NCBI GenBank assembly: GCA_041389725.1
Contig: JAWKRG010000002.1
Location: 1,054,001-1,118,000, forward strand
Source of the DNA: Polyangiaceae bacterium
Lineage (GTDB): Bacteria; Myxococcota_A; Polyangia; Polyangiales; Polyangiaceae
Direction of reading: 5' to 3'
Length of the DNA: 64,000 nucleotides
Position 1 is the stretch's first letter. Each line of letters begins with the position of its first letter. The notes under the pieces were generated by a model. The model had not been told where the DNA came from. It did not search any database and saw only the letters and a program-made list of their open reading frames with translations. Shown piece after piece: positions 9,035 to 17,782 of the stretch. The position numbers and the translations under genes were made by a program.

Positions 9035-10341
9035 GTGAAAATGTCACCCCTCAACTGCTCCGTGAAAGCGTCACCCCACGTCTGAGTTCCTTGGTTATTC
9101 TTTCTGTCGTTTGGTCTTCTTGTTCGCTCTGAGGTTCGTCTTCGGTCGTTCGCCACGAGCCCAGGCGATGCACTGTCCGTCGTAGAAGACGCGGTAGTCA
9201 CCCGAAAGCAGGTGCTTCACCTCGACGTTCTTTCCTGCGTAGGTTGCGTAGGCTGCGTCGGGCCGCTTCGGGATGTCGATGGTGCGACCGTCAATCCGCA
9301 CGGTGTGGTTCTTGAGCACCTTCCGGACGTAGTGCAGGGCACATAGGTCCAGCAGCTTCGTATGGTCGGACGGTGCCTTGCGCCACGCGGGTTGGGCGTC
9401 CTTCGGCTCCACCGCAAAGCGCTTGTTGTGCTCAAGACGGTACTCGCGCAACACTTCGTTGGCTTGTCCGCGCGTCGAAGCACCCGCGAGTCTCAGCTCG
9501 GAAGTGAGACGGTCCTGCAGCACGCCCCACAGACGCTCGACGCGCCCTTTGGCCTGCGCCGACAGAGCGAAGCGTGTCTCGACACCCAGACTGGCGAGAG
9601 CTCGACCCACGTGCGTTGGCTGTTGCCGGCCTGCCAGCTCCTCTTCGAGCGTCCAGTGCTTGTCGTTGCGTCGCAGGCTGCCGTGGCGATCGCCGTACAC
9701 GGTATGCGGAATTCCCTTGTGCCGCAGGATGTCGCGCAGCACCCGTAGATAGCCCACGGTGCACTCCTGCTGGGTGAAGTGAGCGCCAGGCAGCAGCTCG
9801 CCCGTCGCATCGTCGATGGCACCCATCAGGCAAAGGCGAGGTCCACGTCCCTCCAGCCAGTCGTGCTCGCTGCCGTCCCAAAGTATCATCTGCCCAGCCT
9901 GCGCCTTGCGCTCTCGTCTCTGCCGGTGCTTGGGCGGACGCCGCTTGCGAGGCGAGCGGATTCCCGCTTCGCGCAGTATGCGGCGAACCGTCTCGCGCGA
10001 CAGCTCGAGCCCCTCCACCTCCACCAGCTTCTCGGTGAAGTGCTGGTCGTTGAAGCCAGCGTACTTGCCTCGGCGAAGCTCCACGATCTGCTCACGGAGC
10101 TCCTGCGGCGTCCTGTGTTCGGCGCCCTGCCTGCGTTGCCATGCACGAGTGCGGAAGCCCCTTGCTTGGCCAGGCGCTTGCGCATCCGCTGAACCTGTCG
10201 CCTTGACCGCCCCAGGCTCGCTGCCACCTCCCCCACCGTGACTTCGCCCTTCTCCAGTCGCTCCAGCAAGCTCAAGACTCGCCACTGCCGCTCGCTCATC
10301 TGCATCCGCCCTTCCTAGGTGGAAGGGGGTGACATTTTCAC
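9035..10341 (-). mobile_element. IS1202/ISNCY-type insertion sequence
   Basis: The element is bounded by inverted repeats: GTGAAAATGTCACCCC at 9035-9050 and its reverse complement at 10326-10341. A second copy of the end motif (GTGAAAGCGTCACCCC) lies just inside the left end at 9062-9077. One transposase fills the interior. A 17-bp direct repeat flanks it 12 nt outside the left and 36 nt outside the right inverted repeat. The true ends may therefore be about 9023 and 10377 if that repeat is the target duplication. Long target duplications are known for IS1202-type elements. Confidence 0.85.
9095..10305 (-). pseudogene. DDE transposase, IS1202/ISNCY type, frameshifted
   Basis: The ATG at 10305 starts a helix-turn-helix N-terminus (MQMSERQWRVLSLLERLEKG, then GEVAASLGRSRRQVQRM and ASALVHGNAGRAPNT). 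Family-like sequence then continues in another frame (RTPQELREQIVELRRGKYAG onward), with the switch at about 10106-10125. The downstream frame carries the catalytic core: ILWDGSEHDW, GAIDDATG, VYGDRHGS and the Glu in GRVERLWG. The shift is equivalent to -1. No typical slippery heptamer is seen there, so a 1-nt deletion is more likely than programmed frameshifting. The catalytic frame alone is open from 10366, but its first ~90 residues are low-complexity and unlike a transposase. The element is probably no longer autonomous. Confidence 0.8.
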
Positions 10342-10377
10342 TGTGCAGTAAAGGCGACAGAGTCACTGACCTGCAAC

Positions 10378-10394
10378 ATCAAATTCGACATCGA
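10378..10394. repeat. 17-bp direct repeat flanking IS, right copy
   Basis: Exact copy of the repeat at 9006-9022. Confidence 0.8.
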
Positions 10395-10455
10395 GCTATG
10401 CCCTTGTCTGTCACACCAAACGAGGCCGCACGGCACGTTTTTCTCCGCCGCAAAC

Positions 10456-10541
10456 GACCCTGGTTGAAACGACCCTGGTTGAAACGACCCTGGTTGAAAC
10501 GACCCTGGTTGAAACGACCCTGGTTGAAACGACCCTGGTTG
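10456..10541. repeat. 15-bp tandem repeat array
   Basis: Five exact copies of GACCCTGGTTGAAAC and a sixth partial copy, with no spacers. Head-to-tail identity suggests recent expansion. Confidence 0.95.
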
Positions 10542-10637
10542 CGGGGGCGCCGCCGGGATGTAGGTTGTTGTTTGTTGGGTCTCGCCCCTCGGCGGCACGG
10601 CGCTCGCCTCCCACACTGCGAGGCGAGCCCACGCGGG

Positions 10638-10890
10638 GATCAAGTTTCCGCCGCACCAGCGCGGGACGCTTCGGAGCCGCGGAATCCCACTCCCTCGAAC
10701 ATCACCAAGCGCACTAGAAGGAGGGTACACGCGGGCCGATGCACCCCGCGCGCGATCAAGTTTCCGCCGCGCCAGCGCGTACACTCGGCTGGTGCGCCCG
10801 CGCGCGATCAAGTTTCTGCCGCGCCAGCGCGTACTCCGCCGTGATCGTTCGTCCTAGCTCGATCAAGTCTTCGCCGCTTGGCGTGCGTGC
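10638..10890. repeat. Cluster of GATCAAGTTTC dispersed repeats
   Basis: Copies begin at 10638, 10754, 10806 and (degenerate) 10860. The consensus is GATCAAGTTTCYGCCGC followed by GCCAGCGCGTACTCCGCC. The first copy runs directly into GACGCTTCGG, linking the two repeat families, as also happens at 6928-6970. Confidence 0.85.
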
Positions 10891-10911
10891 GACGCACTCC
10901 CGCGAAGTGTG

Positions 10912-10937
10912 AGGCGGGCCCCCGGGCTGGCCCGCCT
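10912..10937. other. Strong hairpin in repeat region
   Basis: AGGCGGGCC (10912-10920), an 8-nt loop, then GGCCCGCCT: nine perfect base pairs. There is no T-tract, so it may be part of the repeat structure or a terminator. Confidence 0.5.
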
Positions 10938-11158
10938 TCTCTGCCGCGCCGGCGCGTCTCGAATTGCTCCGTTTCATCTGTGGTGCACCGCGCGCGCGCA
11001 CGTGCAGCCACTCTGGGCCCGAGGTCCACGCTCACCTTCGCAAGCACCAGCGGTCTTTCGTGTACAGCCAAACTCGCCACGTGACCCAGGCCTAGCCCGC
11101 TCTACCTCGAACAAGTCCGCCAATTCCTGGCCGGCCGGCCCGCGCGGCTCGAACGCAG

Positions 11159-11262
11159 TTCTCCCAGGGCGGGTGGGCTCTGTGGTCGGCAAGCGCGGCA
11201 AGTCAGTTGCGAAGATTCGTTCGGACTCCCACCCCTCGGGGCGGGACGACGTGTCGGACGGG
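11159..11262. repeat. 104-bp direct repeat, right copy
   Basis: Partner of 6718-6820, same orientation, about 96% identical by manual alignment. It lies just beyond the end of the beta-barrel gene. Confidence 0.9.
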
Positions 11263-11313
11263 AGCGCGCTCGAGTTGCGTGCCGGGGCGGCTCCGCGCTG
11301 GTTGGATGCCACG

Positions 11314-11922
11314 TCAGTAGTGCAGCGCCGTGATCGACAGGCCCAGCGCCACCGTGTGGCCGTACACCGGCGTGGTCGAGCAGTCGCTAGTTGACGAGTT
11401 GCAATTTCGCGTCTTGCTCGAGCCCACCCAAACCAGGCGAGCGTACGGACCGACGCGCAGACCCTTAATGGGCTCGTAGTCAATCCCGATGCCGGCGAAC
11501 GCGCCCGCGCCGCGGTTGGATGCCCCGCCGGCGAGGTCCAGGCTGCCGCTGACCGGACCAATCCAGAGCGGGATGAAGCGGAGCAGCAAGGCGTATGTCG
11601 CGATACGTCGGTCTTCTTCGCTGCCGGCGCCCGAAGCGGCGACCTTTTCCCAGTCGAGCGCGAACCCGAGACCGATGCGACCCGCGAGCAGTCCCATTGC
11701 CTCCACGCCGAACGCGGTGCCGGGTTTCGTCGGACCGCACTCGTCGCAGGCGCCGATCAGAGAGGTTCCGAACTTCAGACCGGCAGCGAAGCGCGGGCGC
11801 TCCTTTACTTGCGCTTGTTGCGGTCGCGCTTCACGCGGTTGCGCAATAGCGGGGGTAGCCGCGAACAAAGCGCAAACCGCCACAGCAGCGTGGTGAAATC
11901 CCCAAGCGTATCGCTCGGTCAC
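11314..11922 (-). CDS. Outer-membrane beta-barrel-like protein
   Basis: A 202-residue exported protein, third gene of the leftward operon. The GTG at 11922 is chosen because it overlaps the upstream stop as GTGA and leads directly into a signal peptide (YAWGFHHAAVAVCALFAATPAIA, cut near AIAQ). A longer frame exists but is the other strand-frame of the upstream gene. The mature part is a run of short amphipathic strands (RFAAGLKFGTSLIG, IATYALLLRFIPLWIG, LRVGPYARLVWVG) ending in GLSITALHY, as in small outer-membrane barrels. Two Cys pairs (CDEC; CNSSTSDC) suggest loops. Function unknown. Its start appears coupled to translation of the lipoprotein gene upstream. Confidence 0.85.
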   Translation of the reverse strand: MTERYAWGFHHAAVAVCALFAATPAIAQPREARPQQAQVKERPRFAAGLKFGTSLIGACDECGPTKPGTAFGVEAMGLLAGRIGLGFALDWEKVAASGAGSEEDRRIATYALLLRFIPLWIGPVSGSLDLAGGASNRGAGAFAGIGIDYEPIKGLRVGPYARLVWVGSSKTRNCNSSTSDCSTTPVYGHTVALGLSITALHY

Positions 11923-13319
11923 GGCTTCGGTGTGCCGAGTGACGCGATCGGGACTCGGACGATGCTGTTGTTGGCGGAAACCACGTTCGGGGTTGGTCGA
12001 AGGATGGACCAGATCTCGCCGTCGACCACGTCGATCGGTTGCTGGAAGCCCATGCCCTTGGGAGGCGGTGCGTCTACCCAGTATCCATCCGAGATACGAA
12101 CGGCGCGCAGCGTCACCTCGTCCTTCCGATACACCCACCAGCCCTCTCCCATGGCCGACGCAACCAGGGTGTTCTGAATGCCATCCACGACTCGAATCTT
12201 GCGCGGCTTGAAAGCTGCGGCGGAGGTCGCGAACGGACTGGTCCATGCCTCAAGAATGCCGTTCTGGTCGAGCTCTTCCCAGGTGAGGTCGACGTAGTCG
12301 GATTGGAGTCCGGTGACCCACACTCCCGGCTTCGAGTGCAGCAGCTCGACGCTGCCACCGTCATGGCGCACGGCCAGGCCCTTGAACTCGCGGGTGAAGA
12401 GCAACTCCTTGCCCGAAACGATAGGCGTTACGTCCTCCGACACGCCCGCGGGCTTTGGAATCGCTTTCGGCTCGCCCGCATAGTCCCATGTGTACAGCGC
12501 CTTCGGTGCGAGCGTGAGGAATGCCATCAGATCCTTGGAGAAATGGACTTCCATGATGGAGGCAAAGGCGGCCGGCCCGTTGTCGAAGTCGAGCCAAGCT
12601 GGCTGTCCGGAAAGCATGCTCTCCACGCTGCCGTAGACGACCTGCGAGGCGATGCCGCCGCCGCTCAACTTATGGAAGGGGCGCAAGCTTGCACCCGGCG
12701 TCTGGCCGAACCTCGCCTCCCCGAGCGCGCATCCCGTCAACGAATCGGGTGCCCGCCACGCGGCGATCGGTCCCTTGAGATCCAAGATCACCGCCGCGTG
12801 GTCATAGGTTGCGAGGAAGAACAAGAGTGTGAATTGGGTGGGACCGTTCACTGTGGTCACCTCGGAAACGTGGGCAACCTTGGAGCCCACTACGCTGGCT
12901 CTGCCCGGGACAAGCGACGTATCCAAGTAGATGCAGCCGCTGACCCCATTGTCGCATTCCACCCAAGGCATCGGAGGCAGCGCCTGTTTTGCATCGATGG
13001 CCTGCAGATAGTTGCAGCCTGTCGGATTCCACGCTGGCGTCTTCCAGTCGGCCGGATTCGGCTGCCACCCTCCGCCGTCTGCCGTCGAGCCACCCGTTCC
13101 ACCTCCTGTTCCCCCGCTCACCGCCGCGCCGGCACCGCCAGTCGCACCGCTGGCAGTCGAACCGGTTCCACTGCCGCCGCTTGCACTGTCGACGTCACCA
13201 GAGTCAATGCTCGTTGCACCCTCGGGCGGCGCGTCGCAGGCAGAGCAGCCGGCAACTGCGCCGCAGACGAGTGCAACGTGAACGAGTCTGCTCACTCGGT
13301 CGCCCATAGGGGGCCGCAT
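11919..13319 (-). CDS. Lipoprotein with Gly/Ser/Thr linker and WD/propeller-like body
   Basis: A 466-residue predicted lipoprotein, second gene of the operon. The signal runs to the lipobox AVAGC and is followed by a ~50-residue linker of the GGTGGG type common in myxobacterial surface lipoproteins. The body has repeated short segments with Trp/Tyr (WVYRKDEVTLRAVRISDGY; IWSILRPTPNVV) that suggest a beta-propeller, but no family was recognised. It overlaps the protease gene by 28 nt (or 16 nt if the ATG at 13307 is used) and the barrel gene by 4 nt, so the three are probably translated together. It is likely exposed at the outer membrane. Confidence 0.85.
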   Translation of the reverse strand: MRPPMGDRVSRLVHVALVCGAVAGCSACDAPPEGATSIDSGDVDSASGGSGTGSTASGATGGAGAAVSGGTGGGTGGSTADGGGWQPNPADWKTPAWNPTGCNYLQAIDAKQALPPMPWVECDNGVSGCIYLDTSLVPGRASVVGSKVAHVSEVTTVNGPTQFTLLFFLATYDHAAVILDLKGPIAAWRAPDSLTGCALGEARFGQTPGASLRPFHKLSGGGIASQVVYGSVESMLSGQPAWLDFDNGPAAFASIMEVHFSKDLMAFLTLAPKALYTWDYAGEPKAIPKPAGVSEDVTPIVSGKELLFTREFKGLAVRHDGGSVELLHSKPGVWVTGLQSDYVDLTWEELDQNGILEAWTSPFATSAAAFKPRKIRVVDGIQNTLVASAMGEGWWVYRKDEVTLRAVRISDGYWVDAPPPKGMGFQQPIDVVDGEIWSILRPTPNVVSANNSIVRVPIASLGTPKP

Positions 13320-16300
13320 CCCTGGGGTGGCTGGAGCGAAGTCAGATCCAGCTCCTCCACCTCCAGATTCCCCGCTCCGTCATCCAAGGGCAGGGTGAGA
13401 GCACGCTGGGTCACAAAGGGCGCGGCCGCAAGCACCCGCTTCCCGTGAAGACGGCCGACGGCGTGAACACCCTTCGTACCAACGCGGAGCTGCACCACGC
13501 GATAGCGAGCCGGGTGGTTTCGGCTGCTGGAGAGGAGCAACGTGCCATCTTCTCCAGGCGTGAGGTACAAGTCGCCCTGGAACCCGTCGAACCCCGTCGC
13601 GAGCACGTCGACATGACCCGAAAGATCGATGCGGTAGAGGCGCAACAGGTTCTTCTTGTACTTGTCGTCGTCTTTGCCGTGCTCGTCATGCTCATCGTGT
13701 TTTCCTCCCGTCTTGGTCTTCTTGCTCTTCTTCGTAGCGCCACGTGCGAGCACGAACAGCGCATTGTGCTGTGAGACGTAGGTCATCGCCACGGGATCGC
13801 TCGGCAGGTGTTTGCCTTCGAGAGGGAGTTCCGTCCACTGCCGAGCAAGGACGTTCAGCACGTGCATTCTTGCGTGAGGCTCATCGACGGCGCGGCGAAG
13901 CACGAAGAGCGCGCCGTGAAGCGCCGACAGGGTCGCGGCCGCAGTGGATGCCTGCGCCGACGCCGATTGCGCTCCCGGGCAACTCAGGGAGGGTTGCCCT
14001 GCACATTGGGCGAAGGCCAGCTCGTCACCAGGATCGATGATGATGCCACGCGTCTCCACCAGGCGGCCGTCCGCTCTTTGGGCAATGGCGCCCGAGAAAG
14101 TGAGGGTGGAGAGATCGATGAAAGCAAGCCGCGGAGCGAACTCAGCGCCTCGTGCAGCGAGCAGGCTGGCGTGTTCGGCCGCGGGAATGACGGCGTCGGA
14201 CGGCGACGCGAGCAGCGCCAGCGCCGTTTCAGCCGCCAGGTCAGTGACTGACGAAGCTCCCGCCGCCGTTACGCCAATGAGCGCTGGTGAAACCGCCGGA
14301 CGGGGGAAGACATACACGGGTACGGCCAGGCCAAAGCGGCAGTTCGGATCGTGTTTGCAGGCGGAACGCCACCAGCCCGGGATCCTGAAGAAGTCCTGGA
14401 GCGGGATCTTGCCACCACTGATGTGCGCGCGAACGCGAAGCTGCATTGGCATCCAGTAGCTGCTGAGATCGCCTTGCCCAGGCAACGTGATGAGCACGTG
14501 GCGACGCACATTCGACTGGATCAGCCCGTCGATCGAAATCGCACTCGCGCCCGCTGCGTCGAGGGGCAATGCCGGGTTTGGAGTACCGACGAAGTTGGCT
14601 TGATCGGCCTCGAAGAGCCAATCGAAGCTCGGTCGAGGCAGAGCCGCTGGGTAGGTGAAGGAGTCATTGGTAGTGCCGCGCTCAATGACACCGCCACCCA
14701 GAGCGAACGAAGAAAACGGCGGATTGACGGTCAGCTCCTTCAACTGTGTGGATTGCGCGAACTCAACCGCTCTCCACGGACACAACGTTCCGCCTTGCAG
14801 GCAGTTCTGCAGGCGGTCCGCCTGCTGCTCGAACGGCGAGTCGCACTGGCAGAACCGGTACCCGGTATCTCCAACCGTCGGCGCGCCCGCTCGCGTCGGG
14901 CTACGCTCGATCTTTGATGGTGCGGCCCAGGAACAACTTCCGCCGATCACGGGCAGCGTACCGCACTGCACGCCCGAAGGTGCGCCGTACTTTCCACCGT
15001 CAAGCGGCTGCTCGAGCCGGCCGAGCTCCGTGCAGGGCCAGGGATCGCAGGCATCGCCGCGATACCGTGTCGGCAGCTGGCTCACGATCAGAGCTGGCGT
15101 GGGGTTGAGTGGAGGGCCGATCACGTCGTCCTCACGCAGCGCCGGGCGTGGACCCCAAGTGAGGTACTCCCCGTCCTCGTTGCAGTTGTCGCCGTTGTCC
15201 GGCAGCTGCGGGCAAACGTCGCACGCATCCCCTGGGTCGAAGGGGCTGGACCGATCCAGGGCATCGAGCGGATCATCGGAGTTGAGTTGATCAGGGTTGT
15301 AGTCGTTCGGACAGTTGTCGTTTGCGCTGACCACGAAGTCGCAGTCAGGGTCCAGCGCCGCGTTGCAGCCGGGGTCGCAACCTGGGTTGGAGAGTACATC
15401 GCAGCCTGGCGTGCCAAAACTCGTGCGAAGGTAGTCCGTTTCGCCCTCCCAGCGCCCGTCGGCGTTGCGATCGACGATACTCTCGATCCAGGCGCGCATC
15501 GCGGGCGCCGTGATGTCAGCGTAGATATCAGTCGCGAGTAGGTCTCCGGTGATGAACTCTGGCAACGGGGACAGGGTCTCCCAATAGGATCCAGAGAGCA
15601 CGCCAAGCACATCCCTAGAGCTATCAGCCGCCAACCGAAATAGAGGCCCTCCCGAGTCACCTCTCTCAGTGTGAGGTTCGCCCGTTCCAATATCCGTTGG
15701 GACGGTGTGCAGCCAGACTGCATAGCCCTGCGGGAGATCAAGATGGAAGAGGTCGCCCGACGCGGGCAGAGAGAACACCTGACGCTGAGGTGGCAAGCCC
15801 TTCACGAGTCCGACGCCACCCTCAGGAAGCGGGACTAGGAGCGCCCTGAGACCGTATCCAGCGCCGCCTCCTGGAAATGGAGCAACACTGGTAAACGTAT
15901 CCGGAAACTGCGACACCGGAAACAGCGTCGGGCGTGCGAATGACGGCTTGACAGGCGCTGCATCAGAAGTCACCGGAGCATTTAGGCGAACTATCGCAAC
16001 ATCATTCGCTCGCTGGAACGGCGTCGCACTCTCAGGGACGAAGGACGACGGGACCCGCTCGAAAACCTCCACCACGGTCCGCAGAGAACGGTCAGCGCTC
16101 CCCGTCACGCTCGGGTTGTTGACGCCAAAAGACACGACCGAGCCCTTGTCGACCTTGCAGTGGACGGCAGTCATACCTAGCGTCGAGGTGATGAGTGAGC
16201 CGGTACACTTCTGATTGGAGCTGTTGGCTACCCAGAACGTCGTGTTGCTGATTGGAGAGTCGACGTCAGTTGCTCCGTTCGTTATCGCTTCGGTGGACTT

Positions 16301-16384
16301 TGCCGTTGGTTCGGGGATCGCGTCCGAGTTCGAACACGCCGCTAGGCCAGCACTGGTCGTCAGGGCCGCATACAAGGCGGCCAA
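13292..16384 (-). CDS. Trypsin-like serine protease lipoprotein (currently out of frame with its ATG)
   Basis: The open frame encodes 1030 residues. An S1 protease domain carries His75 (TAVHC), Asp128 (NDVAIV) and Ser244 (RGDSGGPL), counted from the TTG at 16384. Residues ~330-420 are Asp/Asn/Cys-rich calcium-binding repeats of the thrombospondin-3 type (DNCPNDYNPDQ). A ~600-residue C-terminal part is unidentified and includes a Lys/His/Asp-rich stretch. The frame starts abruptly at the hydrophobic core of a lipoprotein signal (lipobox LAAC) with no ribosome site. The well-placed start is the ATG at 16458 behind AGGGAGGTGG. From there the reading passes through 13 GTGC repeats and hits a stop soon after. 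With 11 or 14 units the ATG would join the long frame and give a complete signal peptide. So the gene seems to be switched off at this repeat count, or the count is misread. It is the first gene of a three-gene operon. Confidence 0.88.
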   Translation of the reverse strand: MAALYAALTTSAGLAACSNSDAIPEPTAKSTEAITNGATDVDSPISNTTFWVANSSNQKCTGSLITSTLGMTAVHCKVDKGSVVSFGVNNPSVTGSADRSLRTVVEVFERVPSSFVPESATPFQRANDVAIVRLNAPVTSDAAPVKPSFARPTLFPVSQFPDTFTSVAPFPGGGAGYGLRALLVPLPEGGVGLVKGLPPQRQVFSLPASGDLFHLDLPQGYAVWLHTVPTDIGTGEPHTERGDSGGPLFRLAADSSRDVLGVLSGSYWETLSPLPEFITGDLLATDIYADITAPAMRAWIESIVDRNADGRWEGETDYLRTSFGTPGCDVLSNPGCDPGCNAALDPDCDFVVSANDNCPNDYNPDQLNSDDPLDALDRSSPFDPGDACDVCPQLPDNGDNCNEDGEYLTWGPRPALREDDVIGPPLNPTPALIVSQLPTRYRGDACDPWPCTELGRLEQPLDGGKYGAPSGVQCGTLPVIGGSCSWAAPSKIERSPTRAGAPTVGDTGYRFCQCDSPFEQQADRLQNCLQGGTLCPWRAVEFAQSTQLKELTVNPPFSSFALGGGVIERGTTNDSFTYPAALPRPSFDWLFEADQANFVGTPNPALPLDAAGASAISIDGLIQSNVRRHVLITLPGQGDLSSYWMPMQLRVRAHISGGKIPLQDFFRIPGWWRSACKHDPNCRFGLAVPVYVFPRPAVSPALIGVTAAGASSVTDLAAETALALLASPSDAVIPAAEHASLLAARGAEFAPRLAFIDLSTLTFSGAIAQRADGRLVETRGIIIDPGDELAFAQCAGQPSLSCPGAQSASAQASTAAATLSALHGALFVLRRAVDEPHARMHVLNVLARQWTELPLEGKHLPSDPVAMTYVSQHNALFVLARGATKKSKKTKTGGKHDEHDEHGKDDDKYKKNLLRLYRIDLSGHVDVLATGFDGFQGDLYLTPGEDGTLLLSSSRNHPARYRVVQLRVGTKGVHAVGRLHGKRVLAAAPFVTQRALTLPLDDGAGNLEVEELDLTSLQPPQGCGPLWATE

Positions 16385-16388
16385 CAGA

Positions 16389-16440
<52 letters not shown>

Positions 16441-16455
16441 CAGTTTCGTGCCGGT

Positions 16456-16470
16456 CATATCCACCTCCCT
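16456..16470 (-). promoter_or_regulatory. RBS and ATG for the protease operon
   Basis: On the minus strand AGGGAGGTGG precedes ATG at 16458 with ideal spacing. The next codons read M-T-G-T-K-L and enter the tetranucleotide repeat. No other start with a ribosome site exists for this gene, which is why the repeat count decides its expression. The long frame itself meets a TAG at 16469-16471 without an upstream start. Confidence 0.85.
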
Positions 16471-16906
16471 ATGGAGAAGACGATACCACCGTGGTGCACG
16501 GGTGGAGCTAACAGCAGGGATACCGCTCGCACTTTTGTGATCCGTACACCCACATCCGCGCCCGATGTGTCACTGTCGGGCGTAGCCATTGGTTGTGCAA
16601 CTTCTGCGCGAACTGAGTTCAAGGACTCATCGAACCTCACGTTTCCGGCTAGGACCCGGAGCGACCAAGGTAGAGATGCGCGTGACGCTTCGGAACCCTC
16701 GACGGAGGGCGCCTGCATTGGCGCGGCTGCGCCTCACCGGTCGATACAGGCGCGCGACGCTTCGGAATCCTACTCCTTCGAGTATCACGAAGCACGTTCG
16801 AAGGAGGGCGCGATGAACGGCGTGTTTGGCCGAAGGCACCCACAAGCTCCTGGTGTTCACCCACAAACTCGCCCGGGGCTGCGACCGCGCGTCACAATGT
16901 CGTGCG
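16471..16906. other. Divergent intergenic region with dispersed repeats
   Basis: About 435 bp between the protease operon and the amidase gene. It should hold both promoters, though no convincing -35/-10 pair was recognised. The part from 16684 to 16815 carries two repeat copies. No gene is seen. Confidence 0.6.
16684..16815. repeat. Two GACGCTTCGGAA repeats with hairpins
   Basis: Copies begin at 16684 and 16756. The first continues as CCCTCGACGGAGGG, a short hairpin. The second continues into CTCCTTCGA, a 15-nt loop and TTCGAAGGAGGG, a longer stem. Compared with the copies at 6955 (CCCCCGACGGGG), both sides of the stem differ in a compensating way. Confidence 0.8.
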
Positions 16907-17782
16907 ATGGCGCGCGTGCTGGGCTCGAGGCGTGGAGCGGCGTCGGGAGTCGCCCGGCTCCGTCCGCTCTCGCGGGTCGCGCTGACGGCGCTGCTCGCGA
17001 GCAGCTTGCCGGCCTCGGCGGACGAAGCACCGAGCTGGCCGGAGCGCCCGGCACTGCGCATCATGGAATCGGGCGCGAGCGCCGGCGAACGCGCGCCGTT
17101 GCGCGTGTTTCTCGATGCGGGGCATGGCGCCGAGGACAACACCGGGAATCGTTCGAGCTACTGCGTGGCAGAGCAGGAGTTCACGCAGTCCTTGGCGGAA
17201 GACGTCAGCGAGGCGCTCACGAGTGCCGGCCTCGAGACGCGACTGTCACGGCAGCGCGGAGACGTCGTCTCATATGCCGAGCGCGTGCAAGCCGCCCGCG
17301 ACTGGAACGCGGACGTGCTGATCAGCCTGCACTCCGACATTCGTGGCAAGGCCGAAGGTTGGTCGCCGCGCGCGGGCGTGACCTGCCTGCGCAGCCGCGA
17401 CGCACCGGGCATGAGCGTGTTGCTCTCGGACGCCGCGCCCGCGGACGCCGTGACGCGCTCGCTGGCCTTTGCTACCGCCTTTGGCGCGGGGATCACGGAC
17501 GCAGGCTTCCTCGCCTACGACGGTGCGACCTATGGCAGCGACTACGCAAAGGTAGGCGCGGCCGGGGTGTTTTGGGATCGTCATCCGCAGCCGCGGCGCA
17601 TCTACATGCTCCACGCTGCTGGGATTCCCGCGGTGCTGATCGAGACCCACAACGCCCTCGATGACCGCGAGGCGCGCCTGTGGGACAGCCCCTTCACACG
17701 ACAGGCGTTTGCGGCGTTGGTGCTGCAGTCGCTTCGTCGAGCTTGGGCTCAGCCAGCAGCACGCGCAGGCACGGTTCGATGA
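16907..17782 (+). CDS. N-acetylmuramoyl-L-alanine amidase (Amidase_3)
   Basis: A 291-residue exported zinc amidase that cleaves the bond between MurNAc and the peptide stem of peptidoglycan. The start at 16907 gives a signal peptide (RVALTALLASSLPASA) after a basic N-terminus. Family motifs are present: VFLDAGHG with the zinc His73, an acidic residue near 90, LISLHSD, and PAVLIETHN with the catalytic Glu. There is no obvious cell-wall-binding repeat, so it is a single-domain enzyme. Its 3' end overlaps the convergent ferritin-like gene by 89 bp. A role in cell separation or wall turnover is inferred from the family. Confidence 0.93.
   Translation: MARVLGSRRGAASGVARLRPLSRVALTALLASSLPASADEAPSWPERPALRIMESGASAGERAPLRVFLDAGHGAEDNTGNRSSYCVAEQEFTQSLAEDVSEALTSAGLETRLSRQRGDVVSYAERVQAARDWNADVLISLHSDIRGKAEGWSPRAGVTCLRSRDAPGMSVLLSDAAPADAVTRSLAFATAFGAGITDAGFLAYDGATYGSDYAKVGAAGVFWDRHPQPRRIYMLHAAGIPAVLIETHNALDDREARLWDSPFTRQAFAALVLQSLRRAWAQPAARAGTVR

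Larger units (their letters stand above)
10342..11313. repeat. Repeat-rich intergenic region (right flank of island)
   Basis: Nearly 1 kb without a credible gene. It contains the right 17-bp repeat, a 15-bp tandem array, at least four copies of the GATCAAGTTTCYGCCGC repeat, a GACGCTTCGG copy, a 9-bp-arm hairpin at 10912-10937 and the right copy of the 104-bp repeat. Frames through it are repeat translations, such as a pentapeptide repeated six times. Confidence 0.75.

Noticed and set aside
9035..10341. Insertion sequence as carrier of an accessory gene
   Set aside because: The interior is filled by the transposase frames; no passenger gene is present.
10456..10541. CRISPR-like repeat ending in GGTTGAAAC
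   Set aside because: The 15-bp units are directly adjacent with no spacers and no cas genes are nearby; it is a simple tandem array.
11923..12246. N-terminal extension of the beta-barrel gene
   Set aside because: It lies fully inside the upstream lipoprotein gene in another frame, and the GTG at 11922 with a GTGA overlap and signal peptide explains the gene.
13292..16384. TTG at 16384 as the natural start of the protease
   Set aside because: It has no ribosome site, removes the basic part of the signal peptide, and ignores a strongly supported ATG just beyond the repeat. It is kept only as the start of the open frame.
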